Of a stretch of 64,000 nt of DNA, positions 30,135 to 39,573 are shown piece after piece. Every line of letters begins with the position of its first letter. The first letter of the stretch is position 1. Source of the stretch: Dehalococcoidia bacterium (lineage in GTDB: Bacteria > Chloroflexota > Dehalococcoidia > Lucifugimonadales > GCA-002694895); contig JAPYRX010000008.1 of NCBI GenBank assembly GCA_029936815.1, positions 1-64,000 on the forward strand, given 5' to 3'. The translations under genes and the position numbers were made by a program. Below the pieces are notes generated by a model. It was not told the DNA's origin and did not search any database. It was given only the letters and a program-made list of their open reading frames with translations.

Positions 30135-30907
30135 ATAAAATATATAAATTAGCCGAAAAAATAAACACTGCAAAAACCGAGGGTGGAGTAATAAAACTTG
30201 AAGAAACTGATGTAATCAAGTCAATAAATGAAGCTTATGAATTTCAAGATATTGTTACAGAGATATCTAATATGAATAGATGTGGATGGAAAGTAGGTGC
30301 TACAAGTTATAAAGCTCAAAAAGAACTAAATACGAAAGAACCAATGATTGGACCTGTATTTAAAGAATATATTCTCAATAGTCCTGCTAATTTTTCTATC
30401 TTTTCTGATCAAAATACTAGCGTAGAATGGGAATTTGCATTTAAGTTTAAAAAAGTTCTTCCATCCAAAAAAGATAAATATAATTTAAAAGAAATATTAT
30501 CAGCAATAGATTGTTTAGTACCTGTAATAGAAATAATAGGAAGTAGATATCAATCAGGTTTCAAAAATATTGGATCAATAAAATTAACCACTGATATGGT
30601 AGTACATATTGCTTAAATAATAGGAAATGAAATCATTCAATGGGAAAACATAGACTTAAACAAACAAAATATAACACTTTATAAAAATGAAACTAAAATA
30701 ATTAGCGGTAATAGTTCTGAAGTTCTTGGTTCTCCTTTTAATGTAGTTGAATGTGTAGTTAATCATCTTTCATCGCGAAGAAAATCTATTAACAAAGGAG
30801 ATATAATTTCAACAGGAACATGTACTGGTATTGTCCCAATATTTCCTGGTGACAAAATACTAGCAGATTTCAATGAAATAGGTGTCGTAGAATTAAATAT
30901 CTCTTAA
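30131..30907 (+). pseudogene. 2-oxo-4-pentenoate hydratase/fumarylacetoacetase-like, broken by a nonsense codon
   Basis: The frame gives a 161-residue N-terminal part, a TAA at 30614-30616, and continues open for a further 96 codons to TAA at 30905-30907. Read through, it is 258 residues, the usual length of MhpD-type hydratases. The C-terminal part keeps the SGNSSEVLGSPFNVVECVVN and GDIISTGTCTGIVPIFPGD segments typical of the family. The interrupted spot corresponds to the family's A-F/L-V-L-G strand, so TAA probably replaces a codon such as TTA. A single point mutation would restore it. Confidence 0.8.
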
Positions 30908-30922
30908 GTTTAATAATACTTA

Positions 30923-32286
30923 TCATTTGTTTTTGAGGCAATAATTTTCGCTTTGAATATTTTTGTTATTTATATACTGAAAATCATAACAATTAGTTGA
31001 AGATCCCCTGTATTTCAAAACCGTTTTTTTACCATTTGAAAAATAGTCTAAAACAATCCAGCCAGCTTTAGATTTCGAATATGTTTTTTCATTAACTTTT
31101 ATTGGCGTCCCGGATTGCCTAATAGGAGTTGTTCTAGGTTGCAAAGAATAATCAATTTTAGATTTATGGCATCCAAATGTATATGGATAATTTTTGGAAA
31201 AATGATAATGGTATAAATAATCATCATGAATATGACCCTGACATAAATCAGTTTCAACTTTAGCATGATTACTATCATTTTCTATAATATTATATATAGA
31301 ATGCCCATCAAGACTGAACCCCATTGGAACATCATATTGAGCTAATTGTGTCAAAACACAGATAGGAGCAATATGATAATGATAATCATCTGCTCTACCC
31401 GCATGTCCTCCACATATATCTAACTCTCCAGTTAAAATGTATCTGTATGACCATTTTGCTTAGTAGGATCAAATATAGGAACACCATTAATTGCTACTCC
31501 AATAGGACCAATACCAGTTAATTTCATAGGTTTGTCAACAAAAATAAGGTTTATAGGAATTTTCCAAGCATTTGAAGATTTGTAATTTTGTGGCAGCGTT
31601 ATCTGTTGATTCCAGTTTTTTATTCCTGCAATAATAACATGTTCATATATTTCACCACTATCGTTTATAGAATAAGGTAATCCATCTGACTCAATTATTA
31701 AATATTTTTCATCACAAGAATAATTAATAATCTTAGAAAATAATTTTCTCCAAATACTTTCTTGATCACATTTGATATCTATCTTAAGAGTTTGTTTTAT
31801 GTCTTTATTTTTACTATGTGATTTTCTATTTGGATCTAAAGATAAAAAATCACTCATTTCTTTTAACATTATTTTAGCTATTTCTGGATGTTCATCATAT
31901 AGATTATTTGTTTCATAAGGGTCATCATATATTTTGTATAAATGATTTGATTCATTCAATTTAATCACGAGTGAAGGCTTTGTATCTGGGATAACAATAA
32001 TTTTCGTAGTATCTTTAGTGGTGGCTGAAGGTATCGGTTCCTTAGATTTTGTATCTGGGTTTGAAGAAATCAAAGGTACTTCTGATATATTGTTAGATTT
32101 AACTTCTTTAGGTTTTCTATCAGGTATTGCATTAATTTTAGTTTGTGTATTTGAATTTATATCAGTGTTAGGATTTGATGTAATATTTGAGGAATTAGAA
32201 CAGGATAAAATTAATATAAGCACAAGAGAAAAAAGAATAAATTTAAGTTTGTTTTTAATATAATTCATTGTAAAAATATAACTCAA
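30923..32286 (-). pseudogene. YHYH-domain lipoprotein, frameshifted
   Basis: The 5' part (31432-32286) encodes a lipoprotein-type signal (hydrophobic stretch ending LILSCSNSS), a Pro/Asp/Thr/Lys-rich repeat region, and a segment with DDPYETNNLYDEHPEIA that looks like the tail of an arylsulfatase. The start of the YHYH domain (PIGVAINGVPIFDP) comes next. It stops at TAA in a TTTT run (31437-31434). Adding one T restores the frame: F-LTGELDICGGHAGRADDYHYHIAP and on to the stop at 30923 with GFSLDGHSIY. The joined protein would be about 454 residues. YHYH-domain proteins are exported and often occur near sulfatases or oxidases; the function is unknown. The homopolymer position makes an assembly error possible. 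Confidence 0.8.
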
Positions 32287-32333
32287 TTTGTATCAAAACA
32301 CAAAAAGCAATATAGTGTACTTAAGGATTTAGA

Positions 32334-32927
32334 ATGTCAGAAAAACATCAAGTAACAAATAAATGGAAAAATTATGAAAGGTATTATCATTATGCTCCAT
32401 TAATACATTTTCAAAATATCGTACACAAAGATAAATTTATCAAACCTGGGGAATCTAAAGTTTCTGAAAATACAAAACGAAAAACAGATAATGTTGTATG
32501 GCTTTTCAGGAACAAAATTAATGATAATAATATCAATAACGTTCCAGAAATGCTAATGATACCAAGCGTTCTCGGTAAGCAACATGACAGACCTAAAACT
32601 CAGGTTGAATTTGCGTTAATGCTACCCAAAGACGACAAATTACAAAGAGCAGATATATTCTATAAAGAACAAAAAGCAGATATAAGCTGGATAAGAACTT
32701 TAGAAGATCTAGGCGGAATGAAATATGATCAACAATGGATATATAAAAATATTATTCCTTTAAGTTTTTGTGTAGGATTTAGGTTCTTGTTTAGTTTCAT
32801 AAATAACGAAGAAACTAGATGGGTGAATGCCTGGTATAAACATAATAGTAATTCTATCAAACCATATGGTAAGGAGAAACAAGTTCTAATAAACAAACAA
32901 TGGCATGAAAAGGGAATAAGGTTTTAA
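32334..32927 (+). CDS. Hypothetical protein
   Basis: I do not recognise this 197-residue protein. It is rich in Lys, Asn, Trp and Tyr, has no signal peptide or transmembrane segment, and shows no repeats. A VVWLFRNK segment lies near residue 54, and Trp/Arg-rich stretches occur in the second half. AAGGA precedes the ATG at a good distance, supporting translation. It is divergent from the YHYH gene and precedes the beta-propeller protein by 135 nt. Confidence 0.6.
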   Translation: MSEKHQVTNKWKNYERYYHYAPLIHFQNIVHKDKFIKPGESKVSENTKRKTDNVVWLFRNKINDNNINNVPEMLMIPSVLGKQHDRPKTQVEFALMLPKDDKLQRADIFYKEQKADISWIRTLEDLGGMKYDQQWIYKNIIPLSFCVGFRFLFSFINNEETRWVNAWYKHNSNSIKPYGKEKQVLINKQWHEKGIRF

Positions 32928-33062
32928 ACATGGATGACTATTATGTAAATACTATTGCAACGTAAGTTACACTAAAAGCATGTTTTGCAAACCCATGAAT
33001 TTCTCTTTGAATACAAATTAATGCAATAGATGTGATATTGTAAAAAAACAATTAAAATCCTT

Positions 33063-34052
33063 ATGATAAAAGTAAATAAATTTAAGAATGGGTTAATAAT
33101 TCATCCCGGGTTATCAAAAGAAATTGGATATAATATTCAAGGGCCTTCTTTGATAAAAGCGCCTGATTGGTTGCCAAACATTCTTGGTAAATATTATTTG
33201 TATTATGCAGATCACAAAGGTGATCATATTAAATTAGCATACTCAGATTATTTACTTGGCCCCTGGAAAATTCTTCATGGAGGAACTTTACAATTACAAG
33301 AGTCAAAGTTTTTAACAAAGAAACCTAAAATACCTAAGAATTTTAAAGTTGAAGAATTAGGGATAAGCCAACCAGACGGATATAATCCTGTCGAATCCCA
33401 AAAAGAATTTATACCAAATAGAATTGATGATATGACTATTCCACATATTGCCTCTCCAGATGTTCATGTAGATGAAAAAAATAAAAAAATCATTATGTAT
33501 TATCACGGATTAGAAAAATTTGGATTCCAACAAACAAAAGTTAGTACTTCTAATGATGGGATCAAATTCGAAGCTCAACCTCTGATTGTAGGTAAATCAT
33601 ATTTCAGGCGATTTGAATTTAATAATAAAAAATACGGGATGTCTATGCCAGGAATTTTTTATGAAAATTGTGGGAATATTTCAGAATATAAAGAAATAAC
33701 CAAATTGTTTGATTCCAAAATGAGACATTCTGCTCTGATAGTAATAAAGGATTTATTGTATGTTTTTTATTCACAAGTTGGAGACACACCTGAAAGAATA
33801 TATTTATCCACAATAGATATAAATAATCCAATTAATAAATGGAAAGTATCTAACCCTATAGAAATTATCAGACCTGAATATGAATGGGAGGGAGGAAATT
33901 TACCTCTTGAAAAATCCTCTAGAAGTTCAATAAATATTCCTGTTAACCAATTAAGAGATCCTGCTATATACAAAGAAAATGATACGTTATACCTTTTGTA
34001 TTCTGTAAAAGGAGAAAATGGTATTGGAATCTGTACTTTAGAAATTAAATAG
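33063..34052 (+). CDS. Five-bladed beta-propeller glycosidase-like protein (GH43/GH32-like fold)
   Basis: This 329-residue protein has alternating beta-strand blocks with repeats such as YYLYYADHKGDHIKLAYSD near residue 45, IIMYYHGLE near 142, LLYVFYSQVGD near 225 and DTLYLLYSVKGENGIGI near 308. Such blocks are typical of the five-bladed propeller shared by GH43, GH32 and related families. ASPDVH near residue 130 and LRDPAIY near 298 resemble metal or acid motifs of that fold, but catalytic residues cannot be assigned with certainty. There is no signal peptide, so it would act in the cytoplasm. Confidence 0.65.
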   Translation: MIKVNKFKNGLIIHPGLSKEIGYNIQGPSLIKAPDWLPNILGKYYLYYADHKGDHIKLAYSDYLLGPWKILHGGTLQLQESKFLTKKPKIPKNFKVEELGISQPDGYNPVESQKEFIPNRIDDMTIPHIASPDVHVDEKNKKIIMYYHGLEKFGFQQTKVSTSNDGIKFEAQPLIVGKSYFRRFEFNNKKYGMSMPGIFYENCGNISEYKEITKLFDSKMRHSALIVIKDLLYVFYSQVGDTPERIYLSTIDINNPINKWKVSNPIEIIRPEYEWEGGNLPLEKSSRSSINIPVNQLRDPAIYKENDTLYLLYSVKGENGIGICTLEIK

Positions 34053-34104
34053 TTGATGTATTATATTATGCATACACTCTAAATTAAACAAATAGAATTT
34101 AAGA

Positions 34105-34842
34105 ATGGATAATAAAAATAATAATTCCGATTTGATAATATACGGAATAAATCCCGTAAAAGAAGCTTTGTCAAATGGTAATGTAATTCAAATACATATT
34201 TCAGAAAATTTCGCTAAAAATAAAAGAGTTATTGAAATAATTAAAGCTGCAGAAAATAATAATATATCTATTGAAATAATTAACAATAATACTTTTAAAA
34301 ATAAATTTAGCTTCAACCATGGGCAAACCATTGCAGCAAAAATATCGTTGAATTTTAATTTGCACATAGAAGATATAATTAATACAGAGCCTGGGGAAAA
34401 TTCAAACATCCTAATTATAGACAAAGTACAAGATCCTAGAAATCTAGGAGCTTTAATTCGGTCTGCAGAATCAGCAGGATTTGATGGAATTATTATTTCG
34501 AGTAATAATTCAGCAAAAATAAATTCAACAGTTGCAGAGAGTTCTTCGGGAGCAATTTCACATATACCTCTAATAACTAATCAAAATATAAACCAATTAA
34601 TAAAAAAACTAAAAGATTATAATTATTGGGTTGTAGGACTAGACATGGATGGAGACAAGGAATATAAAAATTATGATTTTACAGGAAATGTTGCATTAGT
34701 AATTGGAAATGAAGGTTCTGGGATTTCTAAACTTACGAAATCCCTTTGCGATCAAATTTACAAAATTACAATGTACGGAAAAACCGAATCTTTAAATGTT
34801 TCTGTAGCTGCAGGTATAATGATGTTTCAAATGAAATTCTAG
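34105..34842 (+). CDS. rlmB: 23S rRNA (guanosine2251-2'-O)-methyltransferase type SpoU/TrmH protein
   Basis: This 245-residue SpoU-family enzyme has an N-terminal L30e-like substrate-binding part with IYGINPVKEAL at residue 12. The knotted methyltransferase domain follows: IIDKVQDPRNLGALIRSAESAGFDG (motif 1) near residue 110, ALVIGNEGSGIS (motif 2) near 197 and ESLNVSVAAGIMMFQ (motif 3) at the end. The target position is inferred from RlmB similarity. It is 12 nt upstream of the oxidase. Confidence 0.9.
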   Translation: MDNKNNNSDLIIYGINPVKEALSNGNVIQIHISENFAKNKRVIEIIKAAENNNISIEIINNNTFKNKFSFNHGQTIAAKISLNFNLHIEDIINTEPGENSNILIIDKVQDPRNLGALIRSAESAGFDGIIISSNNSAKINSTVAESSSGAISHIPLITNQNINQLIKKLKDYNYWVVGLDMDGDKEYKNYDFTGNVALVIGNEGSGISKLTKSLCDQIYKITMYGKTESLNVSVAAGIMMFQMKF

Positions 34843-34854
34843 AGGAAGAATTGT

Positions 34855-35949
34855 ATGGAAAGATATCCAATAAATTTACATGAATATGAAGAATTAGCAA
34901 AAAAAATATTACCTCATAATATATGGGATTACATAGAAGCAGGAAGAGGTGACGAAATCACTCTGAAAAGAAATAATGAAATATTTAATGAAGTATTTCT
35001 ACGCCCAAATAAAATGGTAGATATATCTACTATAAAACTTCAAACAACTATATTAGGAGAAAAAACTTCTTTCCCTCTCATGATTGCTCCTGCAGGAGGT
35101 CATACTTTCTGTGACGAAGAAGGAGAATTAGCTACTATTAGAGCCGCAAAAAATGAAGATGTAATCGCTGGAGTGGGAACAAATTCGTCTTTCACAATCG
35201 AGGATATTTCTAACGTAACAGATAAACCATTATGGTTTCAAATTTATCACTTAACAAAAGAGATAGATGAAATGTTAATCATACGTGCAGAGAAAAGCGG
35301 ATATAAAGTAATCGTTCTAACTGTTGATGGCCCTGTTCCCGGAATGGATCATTTAAGACCAAAAGAAAGAGATATTAGAAATGCATTTGTAAATCCTGTT
35401 AATACTGAAAGAGTAAATTTAATTGGCGAAATAGCAGGAATGGGTTATAAAAAAGGAGATAAAGAAATACAGCTTGGTGGATTGAACCCTAGGGAACAAT
35501 TATTATGGGAAGATATAGAGTGGTTTAAGTCAATAACAAACCTTCCAATCGTAATTAAAGGACTCCAATCATCACATGACGCAAAAAAAGCAGTAAGTTG
35601 TGGTGTTGATGGAATTGTAGTTAGTAATCATGGTGCCAGAGGTGTAGATACTCTTTTGCCTAGTCTACAATCATTGCCAGAAGTTATAGAAGCTGTTGAT
35701 GGAAAATGCGAAGTATATCTTGATGGTGGAATCAGAAGAGGTGCTGACATTTTAAAAGCCCTAGCTTTTGGTGCTAAAGGAGTAATGATTGGTAGGCCAT
35801 TTTATTGGGGGCTAGCAGTAGGCGGTGAAAATGGCGTGATAGATGTTATTAAAATATTAAAAGAAGAACTAGAACAAGCAATGAAATATTGTGGTGTAAC
35901 TGATGTTGATAATGTAGACTCAAATTTACTATCATATAGTTTTAGTTAG
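34855..35949 (+). CDS. FMN-dependent alpha-hydroxy-acid oxidase/dehydrogenase (lactate oxidase-like)
   Basis: This 364-residue (beta/alpha)8 flavoenzyme has PLMIAPAGGHTF near residue 77, VIVLTVDGPVPGMDH near 150, the active-site histidine in VVSNHGARGVDTLLPSL near 260, and FMN-phosphate motifs YLDGGIRRGADILKALAFGA and MIGRPF after it. Members oxidise L-lactate, glycolate or related acids; the exact substrate is open. AGAGGAAG precedes the ATG. It is followed by a PLP enzyme that may feed or drain the same hydroxy- or amino-acid pool. Confidence 0.9.
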   Translation: MERYPINLHEYEELAKKILPHNIWDYIEAGRGDEITLKRNNEIFNEVFLRPNKMVDISTIKLQTTILGEKTSFPLMIAPAGGHTFCDEEGELATIRAAKNEDVIAGVGTNSSFTIEDISNVTDKPLWFQIYHLTKEIDEMLIIRAEKSGYKVIVLTVDGPVPGMDHLRPKERDIRNAFVNPVNTERVNLIGEIAGMGYKKGDKEIQLGGLNPREQLLWEDIEWFKSITNLPIVIKGLQSSHDAKKAVSCGVDGIVVSNHGARGVDTLLPSLQSLPEVIEAVDGKCEVYLDGGIRRGADILKALAFGAKGVMIGRPFYWGLAVGGENGVIDVIKILKEELEQAMKYCGVTDVDNVDSNLLSYSFS

Positions 35950-35963
35950 CTTAAAGGATTTTT

Positions 35964-37061
35964 ATGAATTTCGGAAATTACAAAATCAACAATCCAGACT
36001 CATTTGAAACACCAGAATATCTGATATTTGAAGATGTATTAGAACATAATCTCAAAACAGTTTTAGAAATGATAAAAGATTCTTCACGATTAATACCTCA
36101 TGCTAAAACACATAAATCAAAAGAGATTTTGAACTTGCAAATTTCAAGAGGGATAAAAAGGCATAAAACTTCTACTTTAGAAGAATTGGAAACGCTTGCA
36201 GAATGCTCTCCTGATGAATTGATTTTAGCTTATCCAATATCTTCAAAAATAAAAGCTGAACGTTTAGGAAAGATTGTCAAAAAATTCAGTCACATTAAAT
36301 TTAGCGCTATAATTGGTACTGTTTACCATTTGGATTTGTTATCAAGTATTGAAGGATTAGATGGAGTATATATAGACTTGGATACTGGAATGCACAGGAC
36401 TGGAATTGATGTTAATGAATCTGATCCATTATTAGAAAAGCTTTTTAATTCTTCAAATATTAAATTCAAAGGTATACATGCGTATGATGGGCATTTAGTT
36501 GGAAACACAGAAATTGAAGAAAAGCATGAGATCGTAAATGAAAGTATAAATATTATTGAAAAATTTAGGGAAAAAATATCTAAATTCTCTAGTGATACAA
36601 ATTATGACATAATTGTTGGTGGATCTTGGTCATTTCAATACTATTTAGATAAAACTGATTATAAGGTTTCACCTGGAACATGGATATATTGGGATTCAAA
36701 TAATATTCGACAACCAGATTTAAATTTTGAAGTAGCTGGTCTAATTTTAGGACAAGTTATCGATGAAGATAAAATCAGAAACACTGTCACAGTTGATATC
36801 GGAGCAAAGTCAATTTCTTGTGACCCTCCTACACCAGAGAGGTTCACTTTAGAAGGTAAACCTAACGCTAAATTACTCTCTCAAAACGAGGAACACGGTG
36901 TTATAGAATTAAATGGTGAAAATTTGAAAGTAGGTGATTACATTCTTGGATCTCCAGGGCACGCATGTACAGTTCCTCCAAAATATCCTCATGCACTTAA
37001 AATAAATTCGATTGGCGAAATATCAGGTAAAATTACTACAGATGCAAGAGATAGAAAATAA
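35964..37061 (+). CDS. D-threonine aldolase/D-serine dehydratase-like PLP enzyme
   Basis: This 365-residue protein has the alanine-racemase-like N-terminal barrel with the PLP lysine in IPHAKTHKS near residue 52. The C-terminal beta domain contains PGHACTVPP near 337, the His/Cys metal site described for this family. Members cleave D-threonine or dehydrate D-serine or D-beta-hydroxyaspartate. It lies 14 nt after the hydroxy-acid oxidase and probably shares its transcript. Confidence 0.88.
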   Translation: MNFGNYKINNPDSFETPEYLIFEDVLEHNLKTVLEMIKDSSRLIPHAKTHKSKEILNLQISRGIKRHKTSTLEELETLAECSPDELILAYPISSKIKAERLGKIVKKFSHIKFSAIIGTVYHLDLLSSIEGLDGVYIDLDTGMHRTGIDVNESDPLLEKLFNSSNIKFKGIHAYDGHLVGNTEIEEKHEIVNESINIIEKFREKISKFSSDTNYDIIVGGSWSFQYYLDKTDYKVSPGTWIYWDSNNIRQPDLNFEVAGLILGQVIDEDKIRNTVTVDIGAKSISCDPPTPERFTLEGKPNAKLLSQNEEHGVIELNGENLKVGDYILGSPGHACTVPPKYPHALKINSIGEISGKITTDARDRK

Positions 37062-37066
37062 TTAAA

Positions 37067-37816
37067 CTATTTGTTTTCATTCATAAATTTTTTAACAAAG
37101 TCTTTATGCTCTTTTGATTGCCTGGATTTAGAAAAAATCTCATTTTCAATAGAGAAAACATCGTCATAGTTTTTGATGTAATTATTATAAATCATATCTT
37201 TTATCACTCTATTATGCCAATCAGAATTAGTTGCAATATCTTCGCTTAATTTTAATGATTCTGAATATAATTCATCTGAATTAAAACTTTGAGAAACCAA
37301 TCCAATTTTAGTGGCTTCTTTTCCACTTATAAACTTTCCAGTCAACATTAATTCCGATGATCTACTAATTCCTATCATATCTGATAACCTTCTAGTACTT
37401 CCAAATTCTGGAGTTAAACCAATTTTTACAAATCTGAATGAAATTTTCGCAATATGGGAAGCAACTCTGATATCTGAATATAAAAATAATGTTATACCCA
37501 TTCCCACTGCAAATCCATTAATTGAAGCAATAATTGGTTTAGATCTTATAAATAAATTTACTAATTCTTTCCAAGAACGTGCATGTCTTTTTTCAGCGTT
37601 GTTTTCTTGAAATCCTGCTACATCCGCTCCTGCGCTAAAAGCTTTACCATTGCCTGTGATTAATATTGCTCCAACATCTGAAGAAGTATTAAATTCTTCA
37701 ATTTTGGTATAAAGGGATTCAGAAAGATCGTAATTAAAAGCATTCAATGAATCAGGCCTGTTTAATTTTATAATCCCTACCCTGTTTTCTATATTGCTTT
37801 GAATTACATCAGACAT
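37067..37816 (-). CDS. Enoyl-CoA hydratase/isomerase family protein
   Basis: This 249-residue crotonase-fold protein shows NRPDSLNAFN near residue 20, the oxyanion-hole segment GNGKAFSAGADVAGF near 56 and INGFAVGMGITLFL near 100. The usual catalytic glutamates near residues 110 and 130 are not both obvious; GLTPEFGSTRRLSD retains one near residue 135. It may be an isomerase rather than a hydratase. It is the last gene of a leftward operon and overlaps its upstream neighbour by 8 nt. Confidence 0.87.
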   Translation of the reverse strand: MSDVIQSNIENRVGIIKLNRPDSLNAFNYDLSESLYTKIEEFNTSSDVGAILITGNGKAFSAGADVAGFQENNAEKRHARSWKELVNLFIRSKPIIASINGFAVGMGITLFLYSDIRVASHIAKISFRFVKIGLTPEFGSTRRLSDMIGISRSSELMLTGKFISGKEATKIGLVSQSFNSDELYSESLKLSEDIATNSDWHNRVIKDMIYNNYIKNYDDVFSIENEIFSKSRQSKEHKDFVKKFMNENK

Positions 37817-38762
37817 TAATTTCTTTTCCTAAGCCTTTAATTATTGCGAGTTGGTACAGTTTGTAGGCCAAAACCAAATCCCATAAAGCTAGTCCCTGGG
37901 ATTCAAAAATAGTTATATCATCTTTGTTTCTAACATATTTATTAGGAAATCTGAAAATATCAGAAAAACTAGCTATATTTCTCCATTGAATTAAGCCTAA
38001 TGACTCTGGATAAATCAAATCTCCACACTCATTCTTTGCCTGATCTAAATCATCTACGAATATTTTATTAGCTTTTAATATAGTTTTTGTATCTAACTCT
38101 CTTCGTAAGGCATGATTAGATCCAGCAGCATTAATATGTATACCAGCGGTTATAGTATTGCCATCTAGTACGGGAGTTTTAGAATTTGTTATAACATTTA
38201 TAATGTCGATATTCTCTATTTTATTGGATACACTTTCAATTGCAGTTAATTTGGCATGAATTTTAGGTTGGTAATTTTTAATAAAATTATTTCTGTTTTC
38301 TTCAGATCTACTATATACATATACTTCTTCTAAATCAAAAATATTGTCTAAAGATAATATTTGAGTAAAAGATTGAAATCCTGTTCCAATCAATAATGCT
38401 TTTCTTGAATTAGGGTTTGCAAGAAATTTACTAGCTACCCCTGAAGCCGCTCCTGTTCGGTATTGCCCTAACATATTGCCTTCAATTATTGAAATCAGTT
38501 CTCCATTTAAGGAGTTCATAATATGTACATAAAATTTTGTACCTTTAGGATTGGGAACATATACTTTTAGCCCTGTAATATTTTCTATGTTAATCCCTGC
38601 AGACATATAATTCATACTAGATATTCCTACAGGCAAACGTTCTCTTGACTTTGTGACACCTTGTCCTGTTGCAATTAGCTTGAAAGATTCTTCTACAGAA
38701 TCAATTGCTAATTGAATATCTATTATTTGACTTATTTCTGATTCGGTTAAATATAATGCCAT
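37809..38762 (-). CDS. Ornithine cyclodeaminase/mu-crystallin family protein
   Basis: This 317-residue NAD-dependent protein has LTESEISQIIDIQLAIDSVEE at the N-terminus, a YRTGAASGVASKFLA segment near residue 105, the dinucleotide loop ALLIGTGFQSF near 128 and a HINAAGSNHALRRELD segment near 210. Relatives include ornithine cyclodeaminase, alanine dehydrogenase and ketimine reductase, so the reaction cannot be named. It lies 1 nt downstream of thiD. Confidence 0.87.
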   Translation of the reverse strand: MALYLTESEISQIIDIQLAIDSVEESFKLIATGQGVTKSRERLPVGISSMNYMSAGINIENITGLKVYVPNPKGTKFYVHIMNSLNGELISIIEGNMLGQYRTGAASGVASKFLANPNSRKALLIGTGFQSFTQILSLDNIFDLEEVYVYSRSEENRNNFIKNYQPKIHAKLTAIESVSNKIENIDIINVITNSKTPVLDGNTITAGIHINAAGSNHALRRELDTKTILKANKIFVDDLDQAKNECGDLIYPESLGLIQWRNIASFSDIFRFPNKYVRNKDDITIFESQGLALWDLVLAYKLYQLAIIKGLGKEINV

Positions 38763-38763
38763 A

Positions 38764-39573
38764 TTAATAACTTAATTTATAAAAATGATTTAACGGCCCA
38801 TGGCCTTTACCTAATTCCACTGAAGTTTTCATAGCAGAATAAACATATTTTTGAGCAATTTTAACACTATCTACGTAATTTTGTCCTTTTGCTAATTCTG
38901 CAGTAATTGCAGATGAGAATGTACATCCAGTCCCGTGAGTATTCTTTGTGTTTATCCTCTTTTGTGGTAATTCAACTAATAATCCTTCTTCTTGATTAAA
39001 TAGTATATCTATTGGGTCGCCCTTCATATGACCACCTTTCATTAACAAATATTTCGGGCCAAGTTCAAGGATTTTTTTACTAGCTATTAACATATCTGAT
39101 CTTGAGTTTATTTTCATCCCTGCTAGCACTTCTGCTTCTGGTAAGTTAGGGGTTAGAATAGTTGATAAAGGGATTAAACTGTTCTTCATAATTTCAATTG
39201 CACTGTCAGAAATTAATTGATCGCCACTCTTAGCAACCATAACAGGATCTAAAACTATAGGAATATTCTTCATTGGTGATAATAGTGCACTTATAAGAGA
39301 TACCACTTCTTCATTCCCTAACATTCCAATTTTTATTGAATCGGGATAAATATCTGAAATCAAAGCATTGAATTGGCTGGAAATCATTTTATTATTCATG
39401 ATTTCAAAATCTAAAACTCCTATCGTATTTTGAGCAGTTACAGCAGTAATTACACACGTCCCATAAACGTTTAAGGCAGCGAATGTCTTTAAATCTGCTT
39501 GAATACCTGCTCCCGCCCCAGAGTCAGAACCAGCTATTGTCATTGAAATTTTAGTTTTTCCCATTGTTGACAT
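38764..39573 (-). CDS. thiD: Hydroxymethylpyrimidine/phosphomethylpyrimidine kinase
   Basis: This 269-residue ribokinase-fold kinase phosphorylates HMP and HMP-P for thiamine synthesis or salvage. AGSDSGAGAGIQADLKTFAA near the N-terminus and NTHGTGCTFSSAITAELA near residue 205 (catalytic Asp/Cys loop) are typical. The start at 39573 overlaps the MobA-like gene by 23 nt; ATG at 39564 is an alternative. No other thiamine gene is in the window. Confidence 0.93.
   Translation of the reverse strand: MSTMGKTKISMTIAGSDSGAGAGIQADLKTFAALNVYGTCVITAVTAQNTIGVLDFEIMNNKMISSQFNALISDIYPDSIKIGMLGNEEVVSLISALLSPMKNIPIVLDPVMVAKSGDQLISDSAIEIMKNSLIPLSTILTPNLPEAEVLAGMKINSRSDMLIASKKILELGPKYLLMKGGHMKGDPIDILFNQEEGLLVELPQKRINTKNTHGTGCTFSSAITAELAKGQNYVDSVKIAQKYVYSAMKTSVELGKGHGPLNHFYKLSY

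Noticed and set aside
22297-34105. Attachment-site direct repeats flanking the accessory block
   Set aside because: No copy of the tRNA-Met, Arg or Val 3' ends was seen near 34 kb and no integrase gene is present in the block.
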